Positions 1-11,029 of a stretch of DNA of 64,000 nucleotides are shown here, piece after piece. Under the pieces are notes generated by a model. It did not search any database. It worked only from the letters and a program-made list of their open reading frames with translations, and was not told the origin of the DNA. The position numbers and the translations under genes are program-made. How positions within the stretch are numbered: the stretch's first letter is position 1; each line of letters begins with the position of its first letter. Source of the DNA: Uloborus plumipes (lineage: Eukaryota; Arthropoda; Arachnida; Araneae; Uloboridae); the NCBI GenBank assembly GCA_038373865.1, contig JAXGGA010003889.1:31887-95886 (forward strand), in the 5' to 3' direction.

Positions 1-4
1 ATTT

Positions 5-1680
5 TTGGAGCCTTGTACTGATGCTGACGGTATAGTAGTTAATGTATTTGCAAAAGGATGGAGCACAATACTGACATGCAGTGAAATTAAGGTTGGTTGG
101 TTGGTTGGTTACTTTGGGTTTACTGGCACAAGAGCCTTCATACGCTATACTGCGCCAAACGATGGTGAAATTAAGGAGGATGGAGCGAAAGACGCTTATC
201 TGAATAGGAATGTAACTGAAGTACATTTAAAATGCCGCAAGAACTACACGCGAAATCTGTAACCACCTAGTATTGCATCAGCAAGTAGTTAAGTACAGAA
301 GCCTCTCAGATCCACTTTTGACTTCAAATCACTTTACTTTTTGTGCGGAAAAAAATGCATAGATGTATCCAAGTGTAGAAATAAAACCAAAGAAATTTGG
401 TTTGAAGCAAAAACTATAGCATATATTAATGCAATTCGCGAGGATGACTTGAAAAGACACGATTCCTGGGGAGAAGAAGTACTTTCAGACTTGCAAAACA
501 CGATGGACTTAGTTCAAACAGATGGAAGATACCACAAATACGGTTTATCCATGTTTAAACTTGACGTATCTAAGTCTGCAGAAGCCGCAAATAGAGGTGG
601 ATCAAGGAAAGACTCGTCAAGAGCAGATACTTTTAAAAAGTGGTGCCAATATTTGGAAGAGAACGATGAATGCCAATACACTTTCAAGGAGCTCACTGAT
701 TTATTTTGCCGGCTAAATCCTTGTGTAGAGCCATACCATGACAAACATTTGAAAAGAAAACTCGTGGAACACTATGGGGACAGTATTAATGTCACGACCA
801 TTACAGGTGTGAATATATTTTAATGAGACAGTGTCCAAAATACTTTTCAATAAATGGTACACAGATAAAGCTGAAGAGGTAAAGAGAATTATTGAAACAA
901 CTGCCATGCTCAATAAGACGAGACATAAAAAATCAAGTTTATAATTGTTCCCAGTTTCCTTCTTTTAAAGAAATACGAAACGAAAACCCAGAGTTGATTC
1001 CAGAATCTCTCCAGTTACTGATCTCTCAGATTATTAAGCCTAAAAAACAAACGAAGGAAATTAAAAAAGCTATTGATAGGAAAGTGACTGCTATTTCTCA
1101 TTCGATAATTTCTTCAACAAGACCACGTTCCTTTCTATATCCTATTCAATTCGGTACAGCTGTGTACTTACACAGGAGATTTGTATCAAGGCTACTTGTC
1201 AATGTAATATCAAAAATAGGGTTTGGGCTCTTCATATAGTGAAGTAATAGGATTTGAAAGATCTGTAACGAGGACATCAATCTAGAGAAGGGCTATATTC
1301 AGTTTGTTTTTGATTACGCGGACTATAACGTTTAGCCTATTGATGGTCACAATATGTACCACGCTATGGGAGGAATCATGTGCTTTACCCCTCGAACAGC
1401 CGTTCACATTGATTCAAAAGCTCCTCGAACAGCTGTTTTGACTAAAGCTATAGAAAATTGTTGTCTCACACAAGTTGTTTTACCAGCGCCCGAGTGCATG
1501 TGGTTATGCCAAAATTGAAGCCCTCCCATTGCAAAATTAGCTTGTAAAAAATTCATCCGCTGCTCCCTCTTTCATCTTGAACTTCCTATGGTCATCTGGG
1601 ATATGGTTTGATGATGGATGCCTGAGCAAAAATAACGTGTTGAATGAAAAAGTCACCTCATAGCAATGTTTCAAAGTATA
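5..1680 (+). pseudogene. Decayed copy of an uncharacterised multi-copy metazoan ORF family
   Basis: I recognise the pattern of this protein family from many invertebrate genomes but know of no established function. Pieces in order: an N-terminal segment with KGWSTILTCSEIK and, after a short GGTT repeat, HLKCRKNYTR (5-262); a cysteine-containing segment, RSTFDFKSLYFLCGKKC, at about 311-361; a block with DGRYH and EYLEENDECQYTFKEL-like sequence (341-823; the copy reads YLEENDECQYTF); a KILFNKWYTDKAEEVKRII segment (about 829-897); and a C-terminal block ending RPRSFLYPIQFG and VYLHRRF (892-1239). A further stretch at about 1308-1500 reads FDYADYNV, stop, PIDGHNMYHAMGGIM, and about 1587-1660 reads FLWSSGIWFDDG. 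The frame changes several times and there are stops at about 262, 823 and 1335, so this copy cannot make the full protein. Continuous similarity order on one strand suggests a single old insertion or retrocopy. No terminal repeats were found; the left edge may be cut by the window. Family membership is from pattern memory, not a search. Confidence 0.6.
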
Positions 1681-2316
1681 GTGAAAAGGTAAAAAAAATG
1701 TGTAATCATTTAAGTTTTTATGTTAAAATAATTTTTATTTTTAATATGTGTATGTGTTAAATACTTACGAGATTTGTCCTCCAAATTAATTATTCATTTA
1801 TGATGTAGGAAAAGAGGAAGAAAAGACTTCATCTAGCAAAAGAGGCAGTTTTTAAACTAAAAGATTTCTGTCGTTTGTTTTACTTTAATTCAGCTATGTT
1901 TTCAGTTTTTACCAGCGAGGCAGGTAGGAACACAGAGTGACGCTAATGTTGACAGTGGGCTTTAGATATCAAACAGATGGTCTAAATCATGTTTCAAAAA
2001 CATTTAATTTACTCCCTTCAACTTTATCTGGATTAATATTTGATAGAAATAAACTTTGAAATGTATCAAAAACGCTGCAAAATCCTGGGATTTGCTCCGA
2101 TCTGGTCAATAGTTTCCATTATTTGGGGGGGGGGATGGGGGGATGTATTCAAATATGGCATATAAAAAACATTAAAATAATCTGCGCATATGCTTTTGCA
2201 TTTTTAAAGTGGAAAGCTCAAAAAAAAGGGGGGGCACCCCCCTCCCCCCCACGAAGAACGGACTGACGCAAAAATATTACTTGAAACATAAGAAATATGT
2301 AACATCTTTAATTTTA
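1681..2316. other. Non-coding AT-rich stretch with G-runs
   Basis: I see no supportable gene. There is a run of nine G at about 2125 followed by a second G-run, and a G7-CA-C6-type hairpin at about 2229-2250. These GC-only runs in AT-rich DNA resemble terminal regions of some hAT MITEs, but no paired terminus could be found. Confidence 0.4.
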
Positions 2317-3457
2317 TATATGGGTGATTTTACAAAAATGGGCAAATTTGTGTTCCATACTGATTGCTCTTTTTGTTTTTAATTTAATAAAAAACTATTT
2401 TGGGAATATTTTTATGCGTCTTTTGTTCTATAATTTCCGTTATCAACAATGTCAATATTTAATTATTATTCATTTAAAAAAATGGATATTAGATTGAAAT
2501 GTCATCCACATGCCCTGTCCCATAGGTGCCATTTTCACAATCAATGGAATATAGATTTAAAAAAAATAATTAATTTTTTTCTCAAGAGTTTTTTATTTAT
2601 AAATATGAATGTGTGCAAGATGTAAATCACAAAAAAAGCAAAATAATATGAAAATAATATCTCTAAAAGTTAATCTAAACTTTGTCCCAGCGATTATCAG
2701 TCATCCACATGTCTAAAAAGTATAGATATTTTTCTCTGAAATGTTATATTTCAAAATCTGGCAACACATCTTAAAACAAAGCATGGAACTTTGTTATTCC
2801 TGGATGAGGATTAATTTTGCTGTTCTGCAATTACTTTTTGATAAAAAGCAAGCTAAACTCAACTTTCAAGGCAAGTGTTTTTTATCTTTGTCATTAACAT
2901 GCCCCACAGAATGCATGTAAAATGTACATGTAAATAAATTTTGACAATGAATAATCCTAAGGCTTACATTTGTGAGTTCTAATTCGAAGTGAAGCCGAAA
3001 AATATTCAGATATGACTTTTTGAGAACACAATTACTTGTGTTTTGTCATTCACATGCCCTTTTTCTATTGTCATTCACATGCCCCAATATAAGGCACGTG
3101 GATGAATCAAAAGCCAAACTATGACAGTACAATGTTTAAAAATTATGTCTAACAGTTTACTGGTTAAAAAATTTCATTAATATACCTATTGTGTTTGTGT
3201 TATTCACATACTTACTGTGTTATATTCACATACCCATTGTGTCATCCACATGTCCTTTTTATCATTCACATATGCCTTCAAAAAATAAAAATGCAAAAAT
3301 ACAATAAAATACAAACATTTAAGCTCTGTTGATATTCTATTTTAATTATGTAACTTATCAAGTGCTTTGCTGATTTTTTTCAGATTTTTAATTTTAAATT
3401 AATTTTTTGAATTCTACATGTTAGAAATATTCCCGTATTTGTAGAATCACCCATATA
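2317..3457. mobile_element. MITE-like element with 26-bp inverted ends and internal CATTCACATGCCC motif array
   Basis: The left end at 2317-2342 begins TATATGGGTGATTTTACAAA. The right end at 3432-3457, read on the other strand, begins TATATGGGTGATTCTACAAA and continues to match, with two or three differences over 26 bp. The ends start with TA, as expected for a Tc1/mariner-type target, though an exact duplication cannot be separated from the repeat itself. Inside, about ten copies of a motif near TCATTCACATGCCC occur between 2500 and 3276. No ORF of useful length is present, so the element is non-autonomous. Its superfamily is inferred only from the TA and the inverted ends. Confidence 0.65.
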
Positions 3458-4739
3458 ATAACATTTTCGTGCAAAGGAAGTCATTGAGATAGAGCTGAAA
3501 TAAAGCAATAATCAGCATTTTAAGCCCCTTCTTCGCCCCCCCATAACTCCCAAACCCGACGCTCAAATTCGTGGGACTTTTTTATACATTATCTCCTTAT
3601 CATACTGAACAACTTGGCATAGGTGGCAATTGTATTTTTTGAATGTCCGGTTCATGACCTAATTTGACTGGACTACAGGTGGAGACTGTGTAGGAAGGTT
3701 GGAGCAGAACAGATCCAGAAGAAATGGCTCGTCTTTATTCTCATCACTGTACTGAGGAAACAAGAAATCATAGCCATTCTCACTATCAGCGTACGGTATA
3801 GCATCAGAGAATGGCTCATCAGCGTCAGTGCTCTTCTTCTTTCTTTAAAATCTTCTTTGAAAGTTTCTTTGTGATTATTCTTTGATTTCGCAGTCATTGT
3901 TTTTGTTTTCTTTCTTTGTCCGATCAACGTAAAGTGTTTTTATTTTATTTTCTCAGCTATTTTATTTTTTTGCCAGTTTATTTTCAACTGGAGTGCCGGT
4001 TCGGATTGTACAGTACCTCCTGTTTTTTTCTTCTGATTGTCCATTTTCATGGTCCTGCTTTTAGAAAAGGCTGAACGTCTTTAGGGGTCACAAGTCGACA
4101 TGTTTCGGAGGAGCGGGTTGCATTAGTGGGGATTGAAGGTTGACTCCTTTCGACGCTAACAATAAGGATTTACACTAGTACTACCCCTAACAAGTAGTAG
4201 GAACATTTTAAACACCAGCATTACCCGCACTATTAGAATGGACATCAGTTAGGTCTGTGTAGGTATCTATAAATATGCGGTGTCACGCCAACATCAAGGG
4301 TGGATAAGTTGGCATAGATCGCTGTCCTATGCTAACTAGCCCCAAAATCATTTTCTGGATAACATGGTGGCCCTGCCTCGAATACAAACGACTGGGAATC
4401 CAGTAACGGCATCAATCCCCAGGCTACTTAGTCACTGTATCCACCATAAAGTTGGAATACTTGAAAATAAATTTTAAGAAACTGAAAACCGAAAAGCAAA
4501 TTGGAAAAAAAAATCTCACCAGAAATAAAAACACAAAAAATACATATTTTTCGAACACACGCTAGCAAGACACTATAACTATTGTGGATGATGCAGAAGG
4601 TTGCCGAGTATGTCTCATCACGACGGCAGCTCTGTGGGCACTGTGTACTAGAAAATAAAAACACAATGCCAACGTACCCCTTATGCCAAATAGCCTCGGT
4701 CTCCCCTACTCTTCCATAATGCATTGAAGTGCTTTTTTA
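3458..4739. other. Intergenic stretch with unassigned, GC-richer transposon-like sequence
   Basis: Two pieces stand out, both more convincing on the minus strand. At about 3670-4080 minus-strand frames read lysine-rich then acidic sequence (for example DADEPFSDAIPYADSENGYD), with frame changes. At about 4080-4440 the sequence is of higher complexity and GC than its surroundings and has no open frame. They could be the tail of a DNA-transposon protein and the leader of a retroelement, but I cannot assign either. The rest is AT-rich and featureless. Confidence 0.3.
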
Positions 4740-5073
4740 TTGTTTAGTCTGACTGTTGAAAAAGCCCTAAGATGGTTCAGAAGTTTAGCACTTCACGTTG
4801 ATAAAGAATTCAAGGATTGCATATGCATTTTTTGTTTGGTAATAGGGGGAGGGTCAGTGGTTGCAGATTTAATTTCAGAATTCCCTGAGCATGCCAATTT
4901 TAATCTCTACTGTGACAATTTATTTACTTCTCTTGAGCTCCTACTTGATAATTTGTCTCAGAAAGGTATTATGCAAGAATTGAAAAACTGCCCATTAACT
5001 AAAGTTACGTTGTTCAAAAAAAGAAAAGAGAGGAAGTTTTGAATAAATATCGATGACAGGTAAAATAATATTA
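4740..5073 (+). pseudogene. piggyBac-like transposase, middle fragment (left of nested insertion)
   Basis: The fragment reads GGGSVVADLISEFPEHANF then NLYCDNLFTSLELLLDNLSQ and KGIMQELKNCPLTKVTLFKK. This matches the part of piggyBac-type transposases around the third conserved catalytic aspartate, which in this family lies in a Y/F-x-D-N-x-F motif; YCDNLF preserves it. After 5042 the same frame continues through stops (INIDDR, stop, NNI) up to 5073, where a foldback element begins. Reading resumes in the same frame at 8036, after collapse of the 4-bp direct repeat. The N-terminal half, including the first two catalytic aspartates, is not recognisable upstream. In the cell the intact enzyme cuts and pastes at TTAA; this copy is dead. 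Confidence 0.8.
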
Positions 5074-8035
5074 GAGCGATTCCATACCAAATCACCGAAT
5101 GGGGGTCGTACGAAAGACTCGGATTTTTTTTTAATTTGGTACACAGATTGATGGTATAGAGGTATGAAAAAGCCCAAAAGGAAAGTTACCTGATCCACTT
5201 ATTTTCTGAGATACATGCCCTCAAAGTTTGTCCACCACGTCAAAATACTAAAAAAGTGATGTTATTTAATCATTTTTAATAAAAAAATCGTACTCATGCA
5301 AAATAAAAGTGTTAGATATCTATGGAAACTGGTTACTCCAGGCATTCTGAAAAAAAAAATACTAGAACGTTCATAATGAAAATTGCCAAGGTACAGGGCT
5401 CTTTAAAGTTGTCACCACAAAAACTTGATTTTGCAGATTTTGCTAAAATTCAGGCATTTATTACAAAAAAAGGCAAACAAAACCAAAGGTTTTCTCACTT
5501 TCTGGTAGTGTACAGGTCCTCCCTGTAAATTGCTACGGAATAAATTTTTTGGGTTTCTCACTCCTTGGAAATATTTTAGCTTAAAAATAAGCCATAAGGC
5601 AAAAAATGCGTTTTTGGCCATCTTGGCAGCCATTTTTCTCATAAAGGGGGAGCAATAGAAACTTTAATTTTTTTTTAAAACAAGCCACTGATATGTTAGC
5701 TATTCAGAGGAAAAGAGTTTACTTTTGGTTATTTCTCCCATTAAGAGATATCCTGCTGACAGTATACGCATGTTTTTCGCGACGACCATATGCTTTTGTT
5801 CCCCCTCTCATGGACTTAAAATTAATTAAACCAAAAAATAATTATATATTTATTATTAGCTGTATTATCTACTCAATATGTCATGAAATTTAATTTATTA
5901 AATCCTTGAACAATAAATTAGATAATTGATGAAAACAAGAAAAAGTATTTCTCTGATGCCTGAGCATTATGCATTCATAATTATAAAGCACTAAATACTT
6001 TCTTGAGAAATTTATTAACATAAATGAGCTCTAAATATTTATATTATAAGCAATACCCAATCTTGTGATTGGGATACTCCTGTTTTTAATTGAAGAATTT
6101 CTTGAATATCACATGAATGTCAGGAAAATAAATGAGGTCTTTTCGTTTGATGTAGGATACTTTATGACAAATTTCATTTGATGGGCTACTAACTGAGCAT
6201 GGTGATAAAGAGCTATTAATTTCAGCATCGAATTCCATTTTACCTTATTAACAGTTAAATATTTATAAAATAATTAAATAAATAATTTAATATAAAGCCA
6301 TGCTTGAAGAATTAAAATTAGTGCAACTAATTTATTCCCATACTGATCTTTACAGAACTGACATGTGTTGAGCACTGATAAGAACTGACAAGAATAAGTT
6401 TACTCACTAAAATACTAGTTCACAGATACTATAAAGTGTACATTCTATTTTCTACAAAATAATACTGCAACAAAGAACAAGGGTATAAAGGGGTAGGTAC
6501 TAAAGAATTTCTTGAAAAATCAATTAAAATAAAGGAGCTTCGAGTATTTATCTCATAGGCAATACCCAATCTTGTGATTGGATGTTCCTGATTGATGGCT
6601 ATAAACAGGAGGATACCCTTGTTCTTTGTTGCAGTATTATTTTGTGGAACATAGAATGTATGCTTTATAGTATCTGTGAACTTATATTTTAGTGAGTAAA
6701 CTTTTTCTTGTCAGTTCTTATCAGTGCTCAACGCATGTCAATTTTGCAAAGATCAGTATGGGAATAAATTAGTTGCACTAATTTTAATTCTTCAAGCATG
6801 GCTTTATATTAAATTATTTATTTAATTATTTTGTAAATATTTAACTGTTAATAAGGTAAAATGGAATTCGATGCTGAAATTAATAGCTCTTTATCACCAT
6901 GCTCAGTTAGTAGCCCATCAAATGAAATTTGTCATAAAATATCCTACATCAAACGAAAAGACCTCATTTATTTTCCTGATATTCATGTGATATTCAAGAA
7001 ATTTTTCAATTAAAAACAGGAGTATCCCAATCACAAGATTGGGTATTGCTAATAATATAAATATTTAGAGCTCATTTATGTTAATTAATTTCTCAAGAAA
7101 GTATTTAGTGCTTTATAATTATGAATGCATAATGCTCAGGCATCAGAGAAATACTTTTTCTTTTTTTCATCAGTTATCTAATTTATTGTTCAATGATTTA
7201 ATAAATTAAATTTCATGACATATTGGGTAGATAATACAGCTAATAATAAATATATCATTATTTTTTGGTTTAATTAATTTTAAGTCCATGAGAGGGGGAA
7301 CAAAAGCATATGGTCGTCGCGAAAAACATGCATATACTGTCAGCAGGATATCTCTTAATGGGAGAAATAACCAAAAGTAAACTCTTTTCCTCTGAATAGC
7401 TAACATATCAGTGGCTTGTTTTAAAAAAAATTAAAGTTTCTACTGCTCCCCCTTTATGAGAAAAATGGCTGCCAAGATGGCCAAAAACGCATTTTTTGCC
7501 TTACGGCTTATCTTTAAGCTAAAATATTTCCAAGAAGGAGTGAGAAACCCCAAAAATTTATTGCGTAGCAATTTACAGGGAGGACCTGTGCACTACCAAA
7601 AAGTGAGAAAACCTTTGGTTTTGTTTGCCTTTTTTTGGAATTAAATCCTGAATTTTAGCAAAATCTGCAAAATCAAGATTTTGTGGTGACAACTTCAAAG
7701 AGCCCTGTACCTTGGTAATTTTCATTATGAACGTTCTAGTATTTTTTTTTTCAAAATGCCTGGAGTAACTAGTTTCCATAGATATCGAACACTTTTATTT
7801 TGCATGAGTACGATTTTTTATAAAAAATGATTAAATAACATCACTTTTTTAGTATTTTGACGTGGCGGACAAACTTTGAGGGCATGTATCTCAGAAAATA
7901 AGTGGAGCAGGTAACTTTCCTTTTGGGCTTTTTCATACCTCTATACCATCAATCTGTGTACCAAATTAAAAAAAAATCCGAGTCGGTCGTGCGACCAACT
8001 TTTTTTTTATTCGGTGATTTGGTATGGAATCGCTC
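5074..8035. mobile_element. 2,962-bp foldback element: two ~1.41-kb inverted arms around a ~126-bp centre
   Basis: The ends are exact inverted copies (GAGCGATTCCATACCAAATC at 5074 and its complement ending at 8035). The arms, about 5074-6486 and 6613-8035, stay paired along their whole length with scattered substitutions and small indels; I judge identity to be well above 90 percent by eye. The centre (6487-6612) holds another partial copy of a segment found in both arms (GCAATACCCAATCTTGTGAT at about 6560, also at about 6052 and inverted at about 7030). A 4-bp direct repeat, ATTA, flanks the element (5070-5073 and 8036-8039), supporting insertion as one unit. Short ORFs in the two arms are mirror images and resemble no known protein. 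The superfamily is unknown; alternatives are a foldback-type DNA transposon or an inverted duplication mobilised from its outer ends. Confidence 0.85.
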
Positions 8036-8495
8036 ATTATGTTTGTTTGGTTGAATCATAACAATGTCATAACTATTGCATCGAATCTTCATGGAGTTTA
8101 TCCTATAGTAAAGGCTAAGAGTTTGTATAATAGCGAAAAGAAAGAAACTGAAATTCATGAACCAAATATCAGTAGGTACAATCGTGCTTGGGGGGAAGGG
8201 GGCAGATCCCATGCTTCAAAATATCGGGAATTACCGGTTTTTGATCCTGTCTAAAAAATGGTAGCTTGCCGATCTTCATTTTTATTTTAGAAGCTGCTGC
8301 ACAGAATGCATTGAGCTCAAGAGTACCGGGTTGAGTTAGGTATTATGGGGAAAGTTGTTACATTGCTTTAAATATGACAGGTAAGATGTGCCCATTGAAG
8401 TAAAAAAGCTTATCGGGAAAGAGACAAATGCGATGAAGGTTGGTCCAACAAATGTTTTGCTGACTTTCATACTCGACAACACCAATATTTTCCTG
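8036..8495 (+). pseudogene. piggyBac-like transposase, C-terminal fragment (right of nested insertion)
   Basis: This continues the protein begun at 4740. It reads MFVWLNHNNVITIASNLHGV, then YPIVKAKSLYNSEKKETEIHEPN and, after a frameshift, YNRAWG where the family has a conserved YNRxMGGVD motif. The following 200 bp show KKW and LHFYFRSC-like matches to the next conserved block in shifted frames. About 8430-8495 reads CDEGWSNKCFADFHT, like the cysteine-rich C-terminus of this family. Stops and at least three frame changes are present. Order, strand and reading frame across the insertion show that both halves are one transposase gene. Confidence 0.75.
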
Positions 8496-8770
8496 TTCTC
8501 TGAATCTACTTCCCAGTTATTGTTAATTGCTGCTTTTATTTCTTCTTATAAAGTGTATTTTTAAATATTATGTTGTAGGCAGAAAAAAAATTGGTAAAAA
8601 AAGTATGTATCCTTTAGTGCCTAGCGTCCCTTTTTAAGGACAATTTTTCTTTTTTAAATAAAACAATTATTTTTTACATGATATTTTTTAATTATTTTTC
8701 CTGTCCATTAAACACTACGTGTAACCAGTATACAAAATATCTTTGGGAGAAAAAAATGTCAGGCATTAAT

Positions 8771-8777
8771 GGGTTAA
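8771..8777. other. Candidate right end of the piggyBac element with TTAA target
   Basis: About 280 bp past the transposase remnant the sequence reads TGTCAGGCATTAATGGGTTAA, which ends in GGG directly against TTAA (8774-8777). piggyBac-type elements typically begin with CCC and insert at TTAA. No matching left end was found upstream, so this is an inference from position and motif. Confidence 0.4.
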
Positions 8778-10777
8778 GATAATTCATTCTATTAAGATGA
8801 AGTCAGATGAAGCGCGGCATTAATTTAAGCGCCATCTAAAGAAAAACAAATCAAAATCGCCCCCGTCGTTGACGTGTTAAATGCATCGTGAATTTAATCG
8901 CTTTGATATAAAATTTGAAATTCTTATGACGCTATGAAATTTTGCTCCAATAGCAGAGGAAAATATTCGGTGTAAGTTACAAAAAAATCCGCTATGAAAT
9001 ATGCTGTTTTTTCTTTTCTTTTTGTTTTCAGCAGAAGGGTTTCAGAATTGTTCTACTTGTAGGCTCAAGTTCACTGGTTGAAAGATGTTTTGTATCGTTC
9101 CTCAGTTGCCAAAATTATGGCTGGAAAGACCTTTTGGAGTCATAACAGTTAGGGAGAAAGACAAACTGCATTGCTATTTTTTAAAAGCTTGTTGATTTAG
9201 CTTTCAAAAAAGCGCCATATATTTTTTTTTATATTAATCAAACTTGCTTTTTGAGTTTAGTTTGCTTGGTGTTGACAATTTATTCACTTTGATTGGGAGA
9301 AAGCGAGTCACATCATATTACTCACTGCTTTATGCTGCAAATTTACCTTAAGTAAGGCGATGTCTTTATTGTAGTGGTGGGATTTAAAGATCCTGATCCC
9401 ATTAATCTCTTGAACATTCAGCATACTGAATAACCCAATAAAGGGTCATTTACCAAGTTAAATTTATGTCTCGAGTAATACATAGTATAATCGTCTTAAA
9501 ATTTAACTTAAGAAAGTTTTACATTTAGAAAAAAATAATGACTTTAATACATTAAGAAAAATTAATTTGAAATAAATTATTTCAACTAGCTTGAATTAAA
9601 CCTTGAATAAGCTATTAAAATTAAATTGAAAATCTAAATGTATTTATTTTCTTATAAGAATAATTTGGGATTTAACCGCTTCATTTACACATTTTTCTTG
9701 AAAAAAAAAGTGCAAAAAATCAACATTTTTTTATTTTTATTTTCTTAATAAATATAATTAAACGAAACGAAACGAAACAAAATATGTAGGTTTTACGTTA
9801 CATTTTTAATATTTTACAGGCATAAAATCATTTAGTTTCACCGGAGTTTTCTTGGAGTAGTACTTACCGGCAACTCATACAAGCCCGAGAAAACTCGGGA
9901 TAATCAGGCAAGCGGTTGAAAAAAGTAATATAAAAGATATAAGTGAAATGTTTTTTTATATTTATTATAAAACATATTTTCCAATTGTACGATTTACAAG
10001 TTCGCTTGTAAGCTATGTTCAGTAATTTAATAATGTAAGTTTGCTTTTAAAAATCATACAGTATTATACTTATTCAAGCATTCCATACATTAGTTAGCTC
10101 TGCACGGATTACGAATGGAAGAAAAATAAATCACTAAGGCAAAAATATTAAAGTAAAATGACAAAATAAAATGTTAAGTGTCAATTTATTTAATAAATAT
10201 TAACCTTTTGTCTCCTATGCAACGATATTAGAACAAAACGTAATATATAATTTTTGAATCTATTTAATTCATTCACGTAATTACAGCGGTCTTTTAGCAC
10301 GTATCTGGATTCCTATAATCCCTGATTAATTGCTCTTTCAGGTGCTTTGTCATATTAGCAGGTAAAATTAATTAGTGAACATTGTCTTTTAAGCATTTTA
10401 ATTGAGAGCTTCGTGATACATAGTTGCAATTCGTTCTTTGATTTTTCGAAAATATTTCACTAAACAAATGTTTCCACCAGAATTAATTAAATCAATGATA
10501 AATAGAGAAACGAAAGACAAGAACGAGAAGTTAAAACCACGTGGTTGTTGAACTATTTAATCCAAAAATAGCCATGATCAGAGTTTAATTTCTAATGAAA
10601 AAAGTGGAAAACCTGGGCCCAATCTTCCCTTCTACTTAAACACATATAATGGCCAAAATTATTTTTATAAATTTAACAATTTGCTTAAAGTTTGAAGACT
10701 TATTAAAGCTGACCGTTTGTGAGATACTGTGAAATTGAAATTATTTCCATATCTGCTTAAACTATTCCAAATATTAC
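8778..10777. other. AT-rich intergenic region, no gene seen
   Basis: Long poly-A/T stretches and short ORFs only. A small CGAAA repeat lies at about 9761-9778. I found no inverted ends, coding similarity or RNA gene. Confidence 0.6.
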
Positions 10778-10957
10778 TACAGTGCGTTTCGAAATGATAG
10801 GTCCACCAGTAAAAACGAAAGTTATGCTGGTAAAAAAAAGGTTGTATTGTGTACAAAGCACTATTTTATAAACTACATTACTTCATTCAATGTAAAATAG
10901 CTCATAAATAATTTACAAATAATAGGAATAATGAGGGAAACTAAAATTAGATGAAAC

Positions 10958-10983
10958 AGCTGTTTCAAAAAGATAGGTCCACT
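10958..10983. repeat. Inner direct repeat of Tc1 element A, left end
   Basis: TTTCAAAAAGATAGGTCCAC here matches the outer terminal repeat (TTTCGAAATGATAGGTCCAC) with two or three differences and in the same orientation. It is the probable second transposase-binding site. Its partner is at 12145-12168 in inverted orientation. Confidence 0.75.
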
Positions 10984-11029
10984 GAACCACGCATCAAATA
11001 AATGTTGAATTAATAAGAAATTTTTCTGT

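Noticed and set aside
4428..4724. 98-codon minus-strand ORF next to the piggyBac fragment
   Set aside because: No recognisable protein; may be antisense to a lost part of the piggyBac gene.
5322..7779. Matching pairs of ORFs in the two arms of the foldback element
   Set aside because: Each pair is the same sequence in mirror orientation. They are short, overlap on opposite strands and match no known protein, so they reflect the palindrome.
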